64,000 nucleotides of DNA from Providencia sp. R33 (GCF_019343475.1 NZ_CP072453.1:372001-436000), one strand, 5' to 3'. Counted from the stretch's first letter, positions 26,757 through 35,834 are shown. The notes: generated from the sequence alone by a model not told the origin. Numbers and translations: made by a program.

Positions 26757-27740
26757 TTAGTACAAGCTGTCGACGTTATCTTTGGTTACACGCAGTACTT
26801 TATGGAATTTGATAATACGTTTATCCATATCTACATCTGCTTTGCCCAAGCTTGGTATCTCTAAGTCAGGTGTGATTTCTTCACCTTTTAAGATTTTGTC
26901 AGCGACAGCAGTCAATGCATAACCCGCGGAGGCTGGGTCATAGGTAACACCCATGGCAATATCACCACTTTTGATCAGTGAAGCGGCTTGTGATGGGATC
27001 ATCATGCCATAAACAAACACTTTGCCACGTGCGCGTTTTTCTTTAACGGCACGACCTGCACCGATAGGGCCTTGAGAACCAAAAGCAACGACACCTTTCA
27101 TATCAGGGTGCGCTTTCATTAGGTCTAATGTTGTGCGGCGTGCATCATCAATATTTTCTGCAACAGGCATTCGGCTAGCAACTTCGTACATATCTGGATA
27201 GTGTTCTTTTTGGTACTTAACGAATAAATCTGCCCATAAATTATGTTGAGGAACAGTTAGGCCTCCGACATAAATGACATACCCGCCTTTTCCGCCCATT
27301 GCTTTTGCCATTTCTTCTACGTTATCTGCGGCAAACTTTTCATTATCAATGATTTCAACGTCCCAGTTGGCACTTGGTTGCCCCGGTGATTCGTTCGTTA
27401 AAACGACAATGCCAGCTTCACGTGCTTTCTTAAACACAGGTTCAAGCACGTTTGCATCGTTGGGAACGATGGAGATAGCGGAGACTTTTTTGGCAATTAA
27501 GTCTTCAATAATTTTAACTTGTTGAGGTGCATCAGTGCTTGAAGGCCCCACTTGGTATGCATTAATTCCAAGGTCTTTACCTGCATTGGTAACACCTTCT
27601 CCCATGCGGTTAAACCAAGGCATACCGCCAATTTTTGAGATATTGACCACTTCAACTTCTTGTGCGATTGCTGCGGTTGAGCACATCATTAACCCGAGTA
27701 AACTGGCGGATAACAATTTTCCTAAATTACTTTTATTCAT
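26757..27740 (-). CDS. Periplasmic sugar-binding protein of the ABC importer (LsrB/RhaS-like)
   Basis: A signal peptide (MNKSNLGKLLSASLLGLMMC to about residue 26) precedes a periplasmic-binding-protein type 1 domain (VVNISKIGGMPWFNRMGEG, QVGPSSTDAPQQVKIIEDLI, SIVPNDANVLEPVFKKAREA, GVTYDPASAGYALTAVADKI). The sequence is of the LsrB/RhaS kind and not like E. coli AraF. I place the start at ATG 27740, six bases after GAGG; a longer frame adds eight residues before the signal peptide. It is the first gene of the importer. The ligand is probably L-arabinose from context, with rhamnose, AI-2 or another pentose as alternatives. Confidence 0.8.
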   Translation of the reverse strand: MNKSNLGKLLSASLLGLMMCSTAAIAQEVEVVNISKIGGMPWFNRMGEGVTNAGKDLGINAYQVGPSSTDAPQQVKIIEDLIAKKVSAISIVPNDANVLEPVFKKAREAGIVVLTNESPGQPSANWDVEIIDNEKFAADNVEEMAKAMGGKGGYVIYVGGLTVPQHNLWADLFVKYQKEHYPDMYEVASRMPVAENIDDARRTTLDLMKAHPDMKGVVAFGSQGPIGAGRAVKEKRARGKVFVYGMMIPSQAASLIKSGDIAMGVTYDPASAGYALTAVADKILKGEEITPDLEIPSLGKADVDMDKRIIKFHKVLRVTKDNVDSLY

Positions 27741-28174
27741 CTCATACCTCGTACAGGTCGTCATTTAAGGGTATTCATTTTCTAAACTACCCGATATTGA
27801 AAACGAGTAGATTCAGACAATAACGTCATCGGTAAAAAGTGTGTTTTAGACACAAATAGGTCGGTGTTGGATTAAATTATCTTTCTTATTGAAGGAAATC
27901 TGCCTTAGTTGGTGTTGGCGTGTAGGGGTATGACAGATTTAACACTTCGTTAATATTGTTTTTTACACATTTAGGAATGTAGAGCTTTAAGGCCTAAATA
28001 GTTATGTATTTATTGGTTGTTTATATGGATTTTTACGCCCACCTTCTAATTTGGGATAAAGATCACATCAGATTTATGGGGGATTTGGTCAAAAATTAGC
28101 TAATGATATGATTTAAAATTAAAAAAGCGCTCAGTTACTTATTGAGCGCTTTTAATCAGTTTAATTATCGATAA
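27741..28174. other. Non-coding stretch upstream of the sugar-binding-protein gene
   Basis: No gene is visible. A CRP-like site TGTGA-tcttta-TCCCA lies on the minus strand at 28052-28067 (eight of ten consensus bases), about 310 bp upstream of the binding-protein start. This fits catabolite control of the importer. The right end holds the codA terminator at 28121-28153. Confidence 0.5.
28121..28153 (-). terminator. Rho-independent terminator of codBA
   Basis: On the minus strand AAAAGCGCTCA (28153-28143) pairs with TGAGCGCTTTT (28133-28123) around a nine-base loop, and the T-run reaches 28121. It follows the codA stop by 21 bases. The stem is symmetric with A/T ends, so it may also stop transcripts from the other side. 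Confidence 0.88.
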
Positions 28175-29467
28175 TTAAACTAGCGGGGAATATCCGTAAC
28201 GAACAGTTTCAGTTTCTTCGAGGTGAATTTGGGTTACCGCAGGTTGAGTATTGGCAATCACTCGGCCATCACGAATAGAGTAACGCACTGGAACTTGACG
28301 GCGTACTGCATCGAAACCATTTTCAGCGGGTAAAATTAACAGACTTGCGCGTTTGCCTTCGCTGACACCATAGTCTTGTAAGTTCAAGGTACGTGCGCTG
28401 TATTCACTAATTAGTTTCAGCCCATCGTTGATTTGCTGATAACCCATTAATTGGCAAACATGTAACCCCATATGCAGGACTTGCAGCATATTGGCTGTAC
28501 CAAGTGGATACCAAGGGTCGAAAACGTCATCGTGCCCAAAGCACACATTAATATCTGCGGCCAGCATCTCTTTCACACGCGTGATCCCACGGCGCTTTGG
28601 ATAGGTGTCGAAGCGGCCTTGTAAGTGAATGTTCACTAACGGGTTGGCGACAAAGTTAATTTTCGACATTTTTAGTAAACGGAACAAACGGGATGTATAC
28701 GCGCCGTTATAAGAGTGCATCGCCGTAGTGTGGCTCGCGGTCACACGGGAGCCCATGCCTTTCGCGTGTGCTAACGCAGCGACGGTTTCCACAAAGCGCG
28801 ATTGCTCGTCATCAATTTCATCGCAGTGAACATCAATTAAACGGTCATATTTTTCGGCTAAAGCGAAGGTTTTATGGAGTGATTCGACCCCATATTCACG
28901 GGTAAATTCAAAGTGAGGGATTGCACCAACGACGTCAGCACCAAGGCGCAGTGCTTCTTCAAGAAGTTCTTCACCATTTGGGTAAGACATAATGCCTTCT
29001 TGAGGAAAGGCGACAATTTGCAAATCAACCCATGGTGCCACTTCTTGTTTAACTTCAAGCATCGCTTTCAATGCCGTTAACGTGGGGTCAGACACATCAA
29101 CATGGGTACGAACGTGTTGAATTCCATTAGCAATTTGCCATTTCAAGGTTTGCCATGCGCGGTTTTTCACATCATCGTGCGTGAGCATGGCTTTGCGCTC
29201 AGCCCAACGCTCAATCCCTTCAAATAAGGTGCCTGACTGATTCCAGCTTGGTTGCCCTGCAGTTTGGGTGGTATCTAAATGAATGTGCGGCTCAACAAAA
29301 GGCGCTGAAACTAACCCTCCTTCACCGTTTAAGCTTTCTGGCAAGATTTCGCCATCCACTTGCGGGGTAATTACGGTGATTTTTTGGTTGTCGATATCGA
29401 TGCGCCATAAGCCATCACGCTCAGGTAAGCGGACATTATGGATATGTTTAATGGTTTGATTATGCAC
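28175..29467 (-). CDS. codA: Cytosine deaminase
   Basis: CodA hydrolyses cytosine to uracil and ammonia for pyrimidine salvage and nitrogen supply. The 430-residue amidohydrolase has the metal motif EPHIHLDTTQ, His and Glu in DVHCDEIDDEQ, SHTTAMHSYNG and the catalytic Asp in GHDDVFDPW, all as in E. coli CodA (427 residues). The start ATG lies inside the codB gene, an 8-bp overlap, so the pair is translationally coupled. Confidence 0.97.
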   Translation of the reverse strand: MHNQTIKHIHNVRLPERDGLWRIDIDNQKITVITPQVDGEILPESLNGEGGLVSAPFVEPHIHLDTTQTAGQPSWNQSGTLFEGIERWAERKAMLTHDDVKNRAWQTLKWQIANGIQHVRTHVDVSDPTLTALKAMLEVKQEVAPWVDLQIVAFPQEGIMSYPNGEELLEEALRLGADVVGAIPHFEFTREYGVESLHKTFALAEKYDRLIDVHCDEIDDEQSRFVETVAALAHAKGMGSRVTASHTTAMHSYNGAYTSRLFRLLKMSKINFVANPLVNIHLQGRFDTYPKRRGITRVKEMLAADINVCFGHDDVFDPWYPLGTANMLQVLHMGLHVCQLMGYQQINDGLKLISEYSARTLNLQDYGVSEGKRASLLILPAENGFDAVRRQVPVRYSIRDGRVIANTQPAVTQIHLEETETVRYGYSPLV

Positions 29468-30707
29468 GAGTTAGCTCCGAATCTGTGGCACGGCGGCGGT
29501 TTAATAAAGGGTTAAGTACAGCGTAACACAAAGCACCACCAAGGACGGCATTAACAGGGACAATTCCGGGTAACCAATTACCCGCAATCACGCCAGCTGC
29601 AACAGCGATTAACGCACTGACATTCACATCACGCATTTTGCTGCGATCGAATGTTTCATAACGATGGCGATACATCAAATAGTCAGCAATGATGATCCCA
29701 CCTATCGGCGGAATGGCGGCAGATAAGAAGGTTAGCCAGCCGACAAAGTTGTTGTATAGCCATAATGCACACAGAGTACCAACTAACCCGTTTACAATGG
29801 ATAAGGTTTTGCTGGATAACCCAGTGATGTTAGCAAAACCTAAACCAGAAGCGTAAAGGGCATTGTCATTAGTCGTCCAAATGTTTAAGCCTAAAACGAT
29901 AATTGCAGGTAACAACAAACCTTGAGCAATCATGACATCTGAAATATCGGCCATTCCCAGTGAGGCAGCGCCTGCGGCACCAAAGATAAACATCAATGAG
30001 TTACCAAGGAAGAAAGCTACTAGTGCGACTAAAACGGCGACTTTCGGTTTACGACCAAAGCGAACAAAATCCGCGGTTAAGGTACCCGCACTGACGAATG
30101 AGCCGACCACCATGGCAAGCGCCAAATTAAAATCAATCGGTTTTGCTGGGACAACAGCTTGCAGCGCGCTCATACCCCCCATGTCAGTAATTGCGAGGTA
30201 GACAGAGTAACTCCCTAATATGGCGATTGCAGGAACAGCAACAATAGAAAGGACGGTTAATGCGGAAATACCGAAAAATACAGTGACGGTCATTAAAATG
30301 CCTGAAATACCTATCAACCAGTTAATGTCCCAGCCTGTGGCTTTACCAACAGGAATAGCGAACATCGCAACACCCACACCAAACCAGCCGACTTGTGTGC
30401 CGCCAAGTAAAAATGAAGGGAGCCATGAACCTTTAATACCGAAGGAGTAACGCGCGAGGAGGTGAGTTGTTAAGCCAGTTTTTGAACCGATAAAACCAAG
30501 AAATGCGGTGTAGATACCAAGAAGAAGATTACCAATAAGAACTGCGAGGAAGAAATCATGAAAATTGAGACCGGTACCGAGAGCGCCTCCGGTCCACATA
30601 CTGGCTGAAAAGAACGTTAAACCTAGCATCACAAAGGTTAATGCTAGTCCGCCTTTTCGCGCGGATATGGGCACGGGGCCATGGCTATAATTTTTATCTT
30701 CAGGCAC
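29460..30707 (-). CDS. codB: Cytosine permease
   Basis: CodB imports cytosine with a proton or sodium ion. The 415-residue protein is an NCS1-family permease with about twelve membrane segments and the family stretches PISARKGGLALTFVMLGLTF, GTQVGWFGVGVAMFA and TNDNALYASGLGFANI. It is the first gene of codBA. A near-consensus PurR box 66 bp upstream predicts repression by purines, as known for E. coli codBA. Confidence 0.96.
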   Translation of the reverse strand: MPEDKNYSHGPVPISARKGGLALTFVMLGLTFFSASMWTGGALGTGLNFHDFFLAVLIGNLLLGIYTAFLGFIGSKTGLTTHLLARYSFGIKGSWLPSFLLGGTQVGWFGVGVAMFAIPVGKATGWDINWLIGISGILMTVTVFFGISALTVLSIVAVPAIAILGSYSVYLAITDMGGMSALQAVVPAKPIDFNLALAMVVGSFVSAGTLTADFVRFGRKPKVAVLVALVAFFLGNSLMFIFGAAGAASLGMADISDVMIAQGLLLPAIIVLGLNIWTTNDNALYASGLGFANITGLSSKTLSIVNGLVGTLCALWLYNNFVGWLTFLSAAIPPIGGIIIADYLMYRHRYETFDRSKMRDVNVSALIAVAAGVIAGNWLPGIVPVNAVLGGALCYAVLNPLLNRRRATDSELTRA

Positions 30708-30772
30708 GATTGTCTCCAGTTATTTTTCTCAGGCCAAAAAAATCCGACGCATTTTATAGCCAGTAAAATAAA

Positions 30773-30788
30773 AAGCAAACGTTTTCGT
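30773..30788. promoter_or_regulatory. PurR operator upstream of codB
   Basis: AAGCAAACGTTTTCGT matches the E. coli PurR consensus ACGCAAACGTTTTCGT at 15 of 16 positions and lies 66 bp before the codB start. codBA of E. coli is a known PurR target, so the same control is likely here. Confidence 0.85.
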
Positions 30789-30852
30789 GTATTGTTAAGT
30801 ATTTTTAATTTATCTGATGTAAAGCAAGTCGGGTAGATACTTTATGACAGAT

Positions 30853-30883
30853 AAAGAAGCCCTCCTAGATAAAGAGAGCTTCT
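30853..30883 (-). terminator. Hairpin terminator of the unknown two-gene unit
   Basis: On the minus strand AGAAGCTCTC pairs with GAGGGCTTCT (one mismatch) around TTTATCTAG, then TTTATC follows. It lies about 40 bases after the stop of the gene at 30921 and separates it from codB. The T-run is short, so efficiency is uncertain. Confidence 0.55.
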
Positions 30884-30920
30884 AACGTGAAGATAAAAAT
30901 AGTCGATAGATGAAAAATAT

Positions 30921-31322
30921 TTATTCTTCAGCTTCTAGCGCTTTACATTTCTTCCGTAAGGCGTAACTGAGTTGTAGCATTTGAATAGAAATCATTACAC
31001 TGACTATTATGACAAATATAATTCCCATTTTTACAGTGTTGTAGCCTTTATAGGCGCTTATCCCATCGCGCATGAATACACTTATAGAATGCGAAATGAT
31101 GGGAATGATAGTGGGTAGGAAGATGATGACGACTAAAATGGATATTACCGTTAAGGGCAAACATTTTCCCCGAAATGTTTGTTTTGCGATATTATAATTT
31201 TCCATTTTGTCATGGTCAGGAACATTTAAATTTATTGCTTTCATAATTTCTGGGTACCAAGTGCCATATATGATAGCTAATATAGCCATCAATAAACTCG
31301 CGATTGCAATTTCATCACTCAT
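30921..31322 (-). CDS. Unknown small membrane protein
   Basis: I do not recognise this 133-residue protein. Three hydrophobic stretches are visible: about residues 5-24, 52-76 and 95-120. A charged loop lies between the first two and a short Lys/Glu-rich tail (RKKCKALEAEE) at the end. It has no signal peptide cleavage site and looks like an inner-membrane protein. The start overlaps the stop of the upstream gene as ATGA, so the two are translated together and probably work together. The coding sequence is more AT-rich than codB or dbpA on either side, which hints at acquisition from elsewhere. Confidence 0.7.
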   Translation of the reverse strand: MSDEIAIASLLMAILAIIYGTWYPEIMKAINLNVPDHDKMENYNIAKQTFRGKCLPLTVISILVVIIFLPTIIPIISHSISVFMRDGISAYKGYNTVKMGIIFVIIVSVMISIQMLQLSYALRKKCKALEAEE

Positions 31323-31894
31323 TTTTTTACATATTCCACGGGGTTAACGTTTAAATCTTCGCAGAGTTTTAAATAGGAAGACTTCGTTATTTCGTATGTA
31401 GAAACACTACCACGCTTTTTAGCGACAGATGTTAAAGTACCGTCGATATCCACTAATTTCCTGTTTAGCTCTTCGATGATATTGGTATTATTTAATGTGA
31501 TTGTATAAGGGCCTGTATTTTGCGTAATTTTGGCTTCTGAAAGAATATTCTTGATGGTGTCATTTATTGCTGATTTTAATTGATATTGATATTTTGAAAT
31601 AATAGATCTTAGGTATCCTCGGCTTTCTGATGCCGTTGATTGAAATAAACGGCTAATAGACTGCTCATCAGGGATTTGACCATCAAAATAATATTTAATT
31701 AACAGAAATAATCGATATTCTAAAATATCACTACCACGCTTGAATGCTTTAGTTCCTTGAAACATATCAATATATTCATTAAAGCTGGCAGTGCATATTT
31801 TTTCTAGCTCGCCCTCCAATTCAGATATATTACATCCGATAATGTTAGCGAGCTCGTTAGGGTTTTCTATTTTGGTATTAAACTTGATTTCCAT
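31319..31894 (-). CDS. Unknown soluble protein coupled to a membrane protein
   Basis: I do not recognise this 191-residue protein. It is hydrophilic and largely helical in appearance, with an N-terminal stretch (NPNELANIIGCNISELEGEL) and a C-terminal Lys-rich end. No catalytic motif, zinc motif or clear helix-turn-helix can be named. The start has TGAGAGGCAAT just upstream. It forms a two-gene unit with the membrane protein behind it (ATGA overlap), placed between codB and dbpA with its own apparent promoter gap and terminator. A regulator, sensor or partner of the membrane protein are all possible. Confidence 0.7.
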   Translation of the reverse strand: MEIKFNTKIENPNELANIIGCNISELEGELEKICTASFNEYIDMFQGTKAFKRGSDILEYRLFLLIKYYFDGQIPDEQSISRLFQSTASESRGYLRSIISKYQYQLKSAINDTIKNILSEAKITQNTGPYTITLNNTNIIEELNRKLVDIDGTLTSVAKKRGSVSTYEITKSSYLKLCEDLNVNPVEYVKK

Positions 31895-32085
31895 ATTGCC
31901 TCTCAGTTTTATTTTACTTAAGTTGCATTATGTTAATTTTAATTTTTCTAATTAAAAAGAGGAATTTTATGAAATCTATTAAATTGTGATAATACTCTGT
32001 TTTATTTTTAATAAGCTTAATTTTCAATATTACTCATATATATAAAGCATACGCTAAAAGGGCGGGGAATTGAATTTTAGGAAAG

Positions 32086-32114
32086 ATTCCCTTTATCGAA
32101 ACAATAAAGGGAAT
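32086..32114 (-). terminator. Hairpin after dbpA
   Basis: ATTCCCTTTAT (32086-32096) pairs perfectly with ATAAAGGGAAT (32104-32114) around CGAAACA. It lies 13 bases after the dbpA stop. On the minus strand only CTTTCC follows the stem, so it is a plausible but not classic terminator. Confidence 0.55.
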
Positions 32115-32126
32115 AAAACAAAATTT

Positions 32127-33500
32127 TTATTTCAGTAATCGCGCTTTAACGGATTTACCTTTGATTTTACCTTGTTGTAGGTGTTTCCATGCTTGTTGAG
32201 CGACGGAACGTTTTACTGCCACATAAGCGTGAGTTGGGTGAATAGCAATTTTACCAATGTCTGCCCCATCAAGGCCGACATCCCCTGTAAGAGCCCCTAA
32301 AATATCACCTGGGCGCATTTTGGCTTTTTTGCCGCCATCCAGGCATAACGTCACCATTGTGGCTTCAAGTGGTGTAATACGAAGGCCTGCGGGCTCAGGT
32401 TGCCAGTTTAGTTTCATGTTCAACATTTCTTCAAGGGCATTTGCGCGTTGGGCTTCTTCAGGTGCACATAAGCTAATAGCTAAGCCACTTTCACCTGCGC
32501 GAGCTGTACGGCCGATGCGGTGTACGTGAACTTCAGGATCCCATGATAATTCATAGTTAATGACCATTTCGAGGGCTTTAATATCTAACCCACGTGAAGC
32601 GACATCGGTAGCAACCAATACGCGACTGCTGCCATTTGCAAAACGCACCAAGGTTTGGTCACGGTCACGTTGTTCTAAGTCACCATGCAGCACTAAAACG
32701 CTTTGTTTGCTGTCATTCAGTGCGTCGTACACGGCTTGGCAATCTTTTTTGGTATTACAGAAAACCACGCAAGACGCTGGTTGTTCACGGCTTAATAATT
32801 TTTGTAATAATTCGATTTTACCGTGGCGTGAAACTTCATAAAATTGCTGCTCAACCGCAGGTAATTCATCAACACTATTGATTTCAATTGTTTGCGGTTC
32901 GTTCTGGATTTGCTGGCTAATACGGGCGATTTCTTCTGGCCAAGTCGCGGAAAACAACAAAGTTTGTCGGCTCATCGGCGCATAATCCATTACAGTTTCA
33001 ATGTCAGGCATAAAGCCCATGTCTAACATTCTATCCGCTTCATCCAGCACTAACGTTTGCAACTCATCCAGTTGAACGGTTTCGCGGTTTAAATGATCAA
33101 GTAAGCGGCCCGGCGTTGCGACAATAATATGGGCGGCGTGAGCAAGGGAATCGCGTTGCACGCTAAAAGGCACACCACCACATAAGGTGAGAATTTTAAG
33201 ATTCGGAATTGCTCGGGCTAAGCGGCGCAATTCATTGGCGACTTGCTCTGCGAGTTCGCGAGTCGGGCATAAAACCAGTGATTGGGTTTTAAATAATTTG
33301 GCATCAATGCGTTGTAATAAACCCAAACCGAATGCAGCTGTTTTGCCGCTACCTGTTTTAGCCTGCGCACGAACATCTTTCCCAGCAAGGATAGCAGGAA
33401 GGGCGGCTGCTTGGATCGGGGTCATACTGAGGTAACCTAACTCTTGCAGGTTAGACAGTTGTTCAGCGCTCAGCGCGTTAAGGTCAGCAAATGAAGTCAC
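32127..33500 (-). CDS. dbpA: ATP-dependent RNA helicase DbpA
   Basis: DbpA is a DEAD-box helicase that acts on 23S rRNA hairpin 92 during assembly of the large ribosomal subunit. The 457 residues equal the E. coli length. Motifs are in order: Q motif (GYLSMTPIQ), AKTGSGKT (I), PTRELAEQ (Ia), VLDEADRML (II), SAT (III) and HRIGRTARAG (VI). The C-terminal DbpA RNA-binding domain (about 380-457; KMRPGDILGALTGD, GADIGKIAIH) recognises the rRNA. It is a single-gene unit with no functional link to its neighbours. Confidence 0.97.
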   Translation of the reverse strand: MTSFADLNALSAEQLSNLQELGYLSMTPIQAAALPAILAGKDVRAQAKTGSGKTAAFGLGLLQRIDAKLFKTQSLVLCPTRELAEQVANELRRLARAIPNLKILTLCGGVPFSVQRDSLAHAAHIIVATPGRLLDHLNRETVQLDELQTLVLDEADRMLDMGFMPDIETVMDYAPMSRQTLLFSATWPEEIARISQQIQNEPQTIEINSVDELPAVEQQFYEVSRHGKIELLQKLLSREQPASCVVFCNTKKDCQAVYDALNDSKQSVLVLHGDLEQRDRDQTLVRFANGSSRVLVATDVASRGLDIKALEMVINYELSWDPEVHVHRIGRTARAGESGLAISLCAPEEAQRANALEEMLNMKLNWQPEPAGLRITPLEATMVTLCLDGGKKAKMRPGDILGALTGDVGLDGADIGKIAIHPTHAYVAVKRSVAQQAWKHLQQGKIKGKSVKARLLK

Positions 33501-33620
33501 AATAAAATCTCAAGTAATAAAAAGGAGCTAATGGCGCCAATGATACTATCCCTGCATGGCGCTGTCTGTTTTTAATTTTTTGAAAGGGATGAGATTTAGA
33601 GTGCTAAGAAGGCTAACAAG

Positions 33621-33651
33621 AAAAAGCCTCCTTTATGATAAAGGAAGCTTT
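33621..33651 (-). terminator. Rho-independent terminator of the tetronate operon
   Basis: On the minus strand AAAGCTTCCTTTA pairs with TAAAGGAGGCTTT (one mismatch) and is followed by TTCTT. It lies 12 bases past the ygbN stop, the last gene of the ltnD-ygbN operon. Confidence 0.8.
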
Positions 33652-33663
33652 GAGTTTGGATGA

Positions 33664-35031
33664 TTACACCATCATCCAAATTAACCCTGTAAACAAGAAC
33701 CCGAGTAACCCTAGCAGGGTGGTTAATACGGTCCATGTTTTTAAACCATCGCTAACAGATAACCCTAAGTAGCGGGTGACAATCCAGAAGCCAGAGTCAT
33801 TCACGTGGGATAAACCTAAGCCACCAAAACAAGAGGCGAGGGTGACTAATACCAGCTGTGTGCCACTTAACCCCATAACGGCTTCACTTAATAACCCACC
33901 AGTGGTTAGAATGGCAACGGTTGCTGAGCCTTGCGAAGCACGTAAAACGAGTGAAATAATAAATGCAGCGACAATAATTGGCATATCAATCATGGCTAAA
34001 GCATCGGAGAGGGCTTTTCCTACACCTGACTCTACCAAGACTTTACCAAATACGCCCCCTGCACCGGTGATCATAATAACGACAGCTGCCGCAGGAATGG
34101 CATCACCAATAATATTGTTGGTGTGTTGTAAGGTCCAATTACGTCGTAATGCTAAGAAATACACAGCCAGAATTAATGCAATTAATAAGGCAATAATTGG
34201 GGAACCAATAAAGGTAAAGAATGTTCTTACTGGGTCACCTTTTTCTAATAATGTCGATGAAACAGTTCCCAACATAATAATTAGAATTGGGATGACAATC
34301 ATCGCAATAACCGTTCCCGGTTTAGGCGGGTTGGCTCTATCGGTATAAACAATATCCCCTTTACTTGGTTCATCTTTAGCTAATTGTAATTGCTCTAATA
34401 CTTCAACAGATAAATGGTAGTTTTTTCTATTAATATATTTTGCAATGTAATAACCAATAATTGCGACAGGAATACAAATAACAAAACCAATTAACGTTAA
34501 TAAACCCACGTCGGCGTGTAAAATACCGGCTGCTGCAACAGGACCTGGGTGAGGCGGTAGTGCCACGTGCACGGTTAACATTACACCTGCAATAGGCAAA
34601 CCGTATTTTAATGGTGATATTTTAGCGACTTTAGCAAAGCCATAAATAATTGGTGCTAAAATAATAAAGCCAACATCAAAGAAAACGGGAATACCTAAAA
34701 TAAAACCTGCAATCGTTAAGGCGGCAATGGTTTTTTTCGCCCCAAGGGATTTACCCGTTTTAATCGCTAAGTTTTCTGCGCCGCCAGAGCGTTCAATTAA
34801 TTGCCCAAGCATTGCTCCCAGACCAATAATAATAGCGACAGAACCAAGGACACCACCGAGACCATCAGTAACGACTTTAACAACGCTATCTAATGGAATA
34901 CCGGTCGCAATGGCAACAAATAAACTGACAATTAATAAAGCAACAAAAGGGTGGATTTTAAATTTAATTATCATTAATAGGAGTATAAGAATCCCTATCA
35001 ATGCTATCATTAATAAAGAAAAAGTTGTCAT
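33664..35031 (-). CDS. ygbN: GntP-family permease YgbN, probable tetronate importer
   Basis: A gluconate:H+ symporter-family protein of 455 residues with about twelve to fourteen membrane segments. Family stretches include GIPVFFDVGFIILAPIIYG, VHVALPPHPGPVAAAGIL and the C-terminal GLGLSHVNDSGFWIVTRYLG. It is the last gene of the ltnD-otnK-otnC-otnI-ygbI-ygbN unit, and the same transporter closes the E. coli ygbJKLMN cluster. The likely cargo is L-threonate or a related four-carbon sugar acid. Cargo is inferred from context, as GntP paralogues are hard to tell apart. Confidence 0.87.
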   Translation of the reverse strand: MTTFSLLMIALIGILILLLMIIKFKIHPFVALLIVSLFVAIATGIPLDSVVKVVTDGLGGVLGSVAIIIGLGAMLGQLIERSGGAENLAIKTGKSLGAKKTIAALTIAGFILGIPVFFDVGFIILAPIIYGFAKVAKISPLKYGLPIAGVMLTVHVALPPHPGPVAAAGILHADVGLLTLIGFVICIPVAIIGYYIAKYINRKNYHLSVEVLEQLQLAKDEPSKGDIVYTDRANPPKPGTVIAMIVIPILIIMLGTVSSTLLEKGDPVRTFFTFIGSPIIALLIALILAVYFLALRRNWTLQHTNNIIGDAIPAAAVVIMITGAGGVFGKVLVESGVGKALSDALAMIDMPIIVAAFIISLVLRASQGSATVAILTTGGLLSEAVMGLSGTQLVLVTLASCFGGLGLSHVNDSGFWIVTRYLGLSVSDGLKTWTVLTTLLGLLGFLFTGLIWMMV

Positions 35032-35066
35032 ATTGTGTTCTCTATCTAGGGTCTATTTTATTTTTT

Positions 35067-35834
35067 CTACACGTCAATCGGATAGAAATTTATATTTGTT
35101 TCTTCTAATTTTTTAATGATGTTTTCTGGCAAATGGTTGTCACAAATAATGTCATCCAATTGTTCCAAAGCACATACGCGAAACATGCCATATTTACCAA
35201 ATTTACTGCTGTCTGAAACTAAAACACTCCGGCGAGATATCTCTAATAATGTTTGTTTTAACAGAACTTTTTCTTCATGAGGAGTAGAGACACCGTGCTC
35301 GAAATCCCATGAACTGGTACTGATAAACGCCACATCAATATTGAGACTTTTTAGCATCATAACGGCGATATTGCCGGCGCTGGAGTGGTTGCGCTTATCA
35401 ACTTTTCCTCCAGTGTGGAATAAATTCAATTGAGGCTTATTAATCAAATACTGGACGATAGAAAAATCATTGGTCACGATGGTTAAATTAAACCGTTCCC
35501 CAAGCACGCGGGCAATTTCGAATGTTGTCGTGCCTGCATCAAGGTAAACAACTTGGCCATCTTCCACGAGAGACGCAGCAAAACGGCCAATTTCACGTTT
35601 ACTTTGGTAATGAAGACGCGCTTTTTCATTCCACGGTAATTCTTGGTGTAAGGCATTGTTTAACCTCACGCCACCACTAATACTGACGACTTTTCCTTCT
35701 TCCTCCAGAGCGCTGATATCACGGCGAACCGTCATATGTGAGACGTTCATTAGCTCCACCAAACTGCTAATGGAAACAGTTTGATATTCATGAAGATAAC
35801 GATAAATAAAGTCTCTGCGCTCTGATGGGATCAT
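35067..35834 (-). CDS. ygbI: DeoR-family regulator YgbI
   Basis: A 255-residue DeoR-type regulator: an N-terminal winged helix (IPSERRDFIYRYLHEY, VSHMTVRRDISALEEEG) and an effector domain with VVYLDAGTTTFEIA and SDSSKFGKYGMFR. It resembles E. coli YgbI, the predicted repressor of the tetronate genes. In E. coli the gene is divergent from ygbJ; here it lies inside the operon, eight bases after the otnI stop and before ygbN. Autoregulation by read-through of its own operon is therefore likely. Candidate operators are the palindromes upstream of ltnD. Confidence 0.87.
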   Translation of the reverse strand: MIPSERRDFIYRYLHEYQTVSISSLVELMNVSHMTVRRDISALEEEGKVVSISGGVRLNNALHQELPWNEKARLHYQSKREIGRFAASLVEDGQVVYLDAGTTTFEIARVLGERFNLTIVTNDFSIVQYLINKPQLNLFHTGGKVDKRNHSSAGNIAVMMLKSLNIDVAFISTSSWDFEHGVSTPHEEKVLLKQTLLEISRRSVLVSDSSKFGKYGMFRVCALEQLDDIICDNHLPENIIKKLEETNINFYPIDV

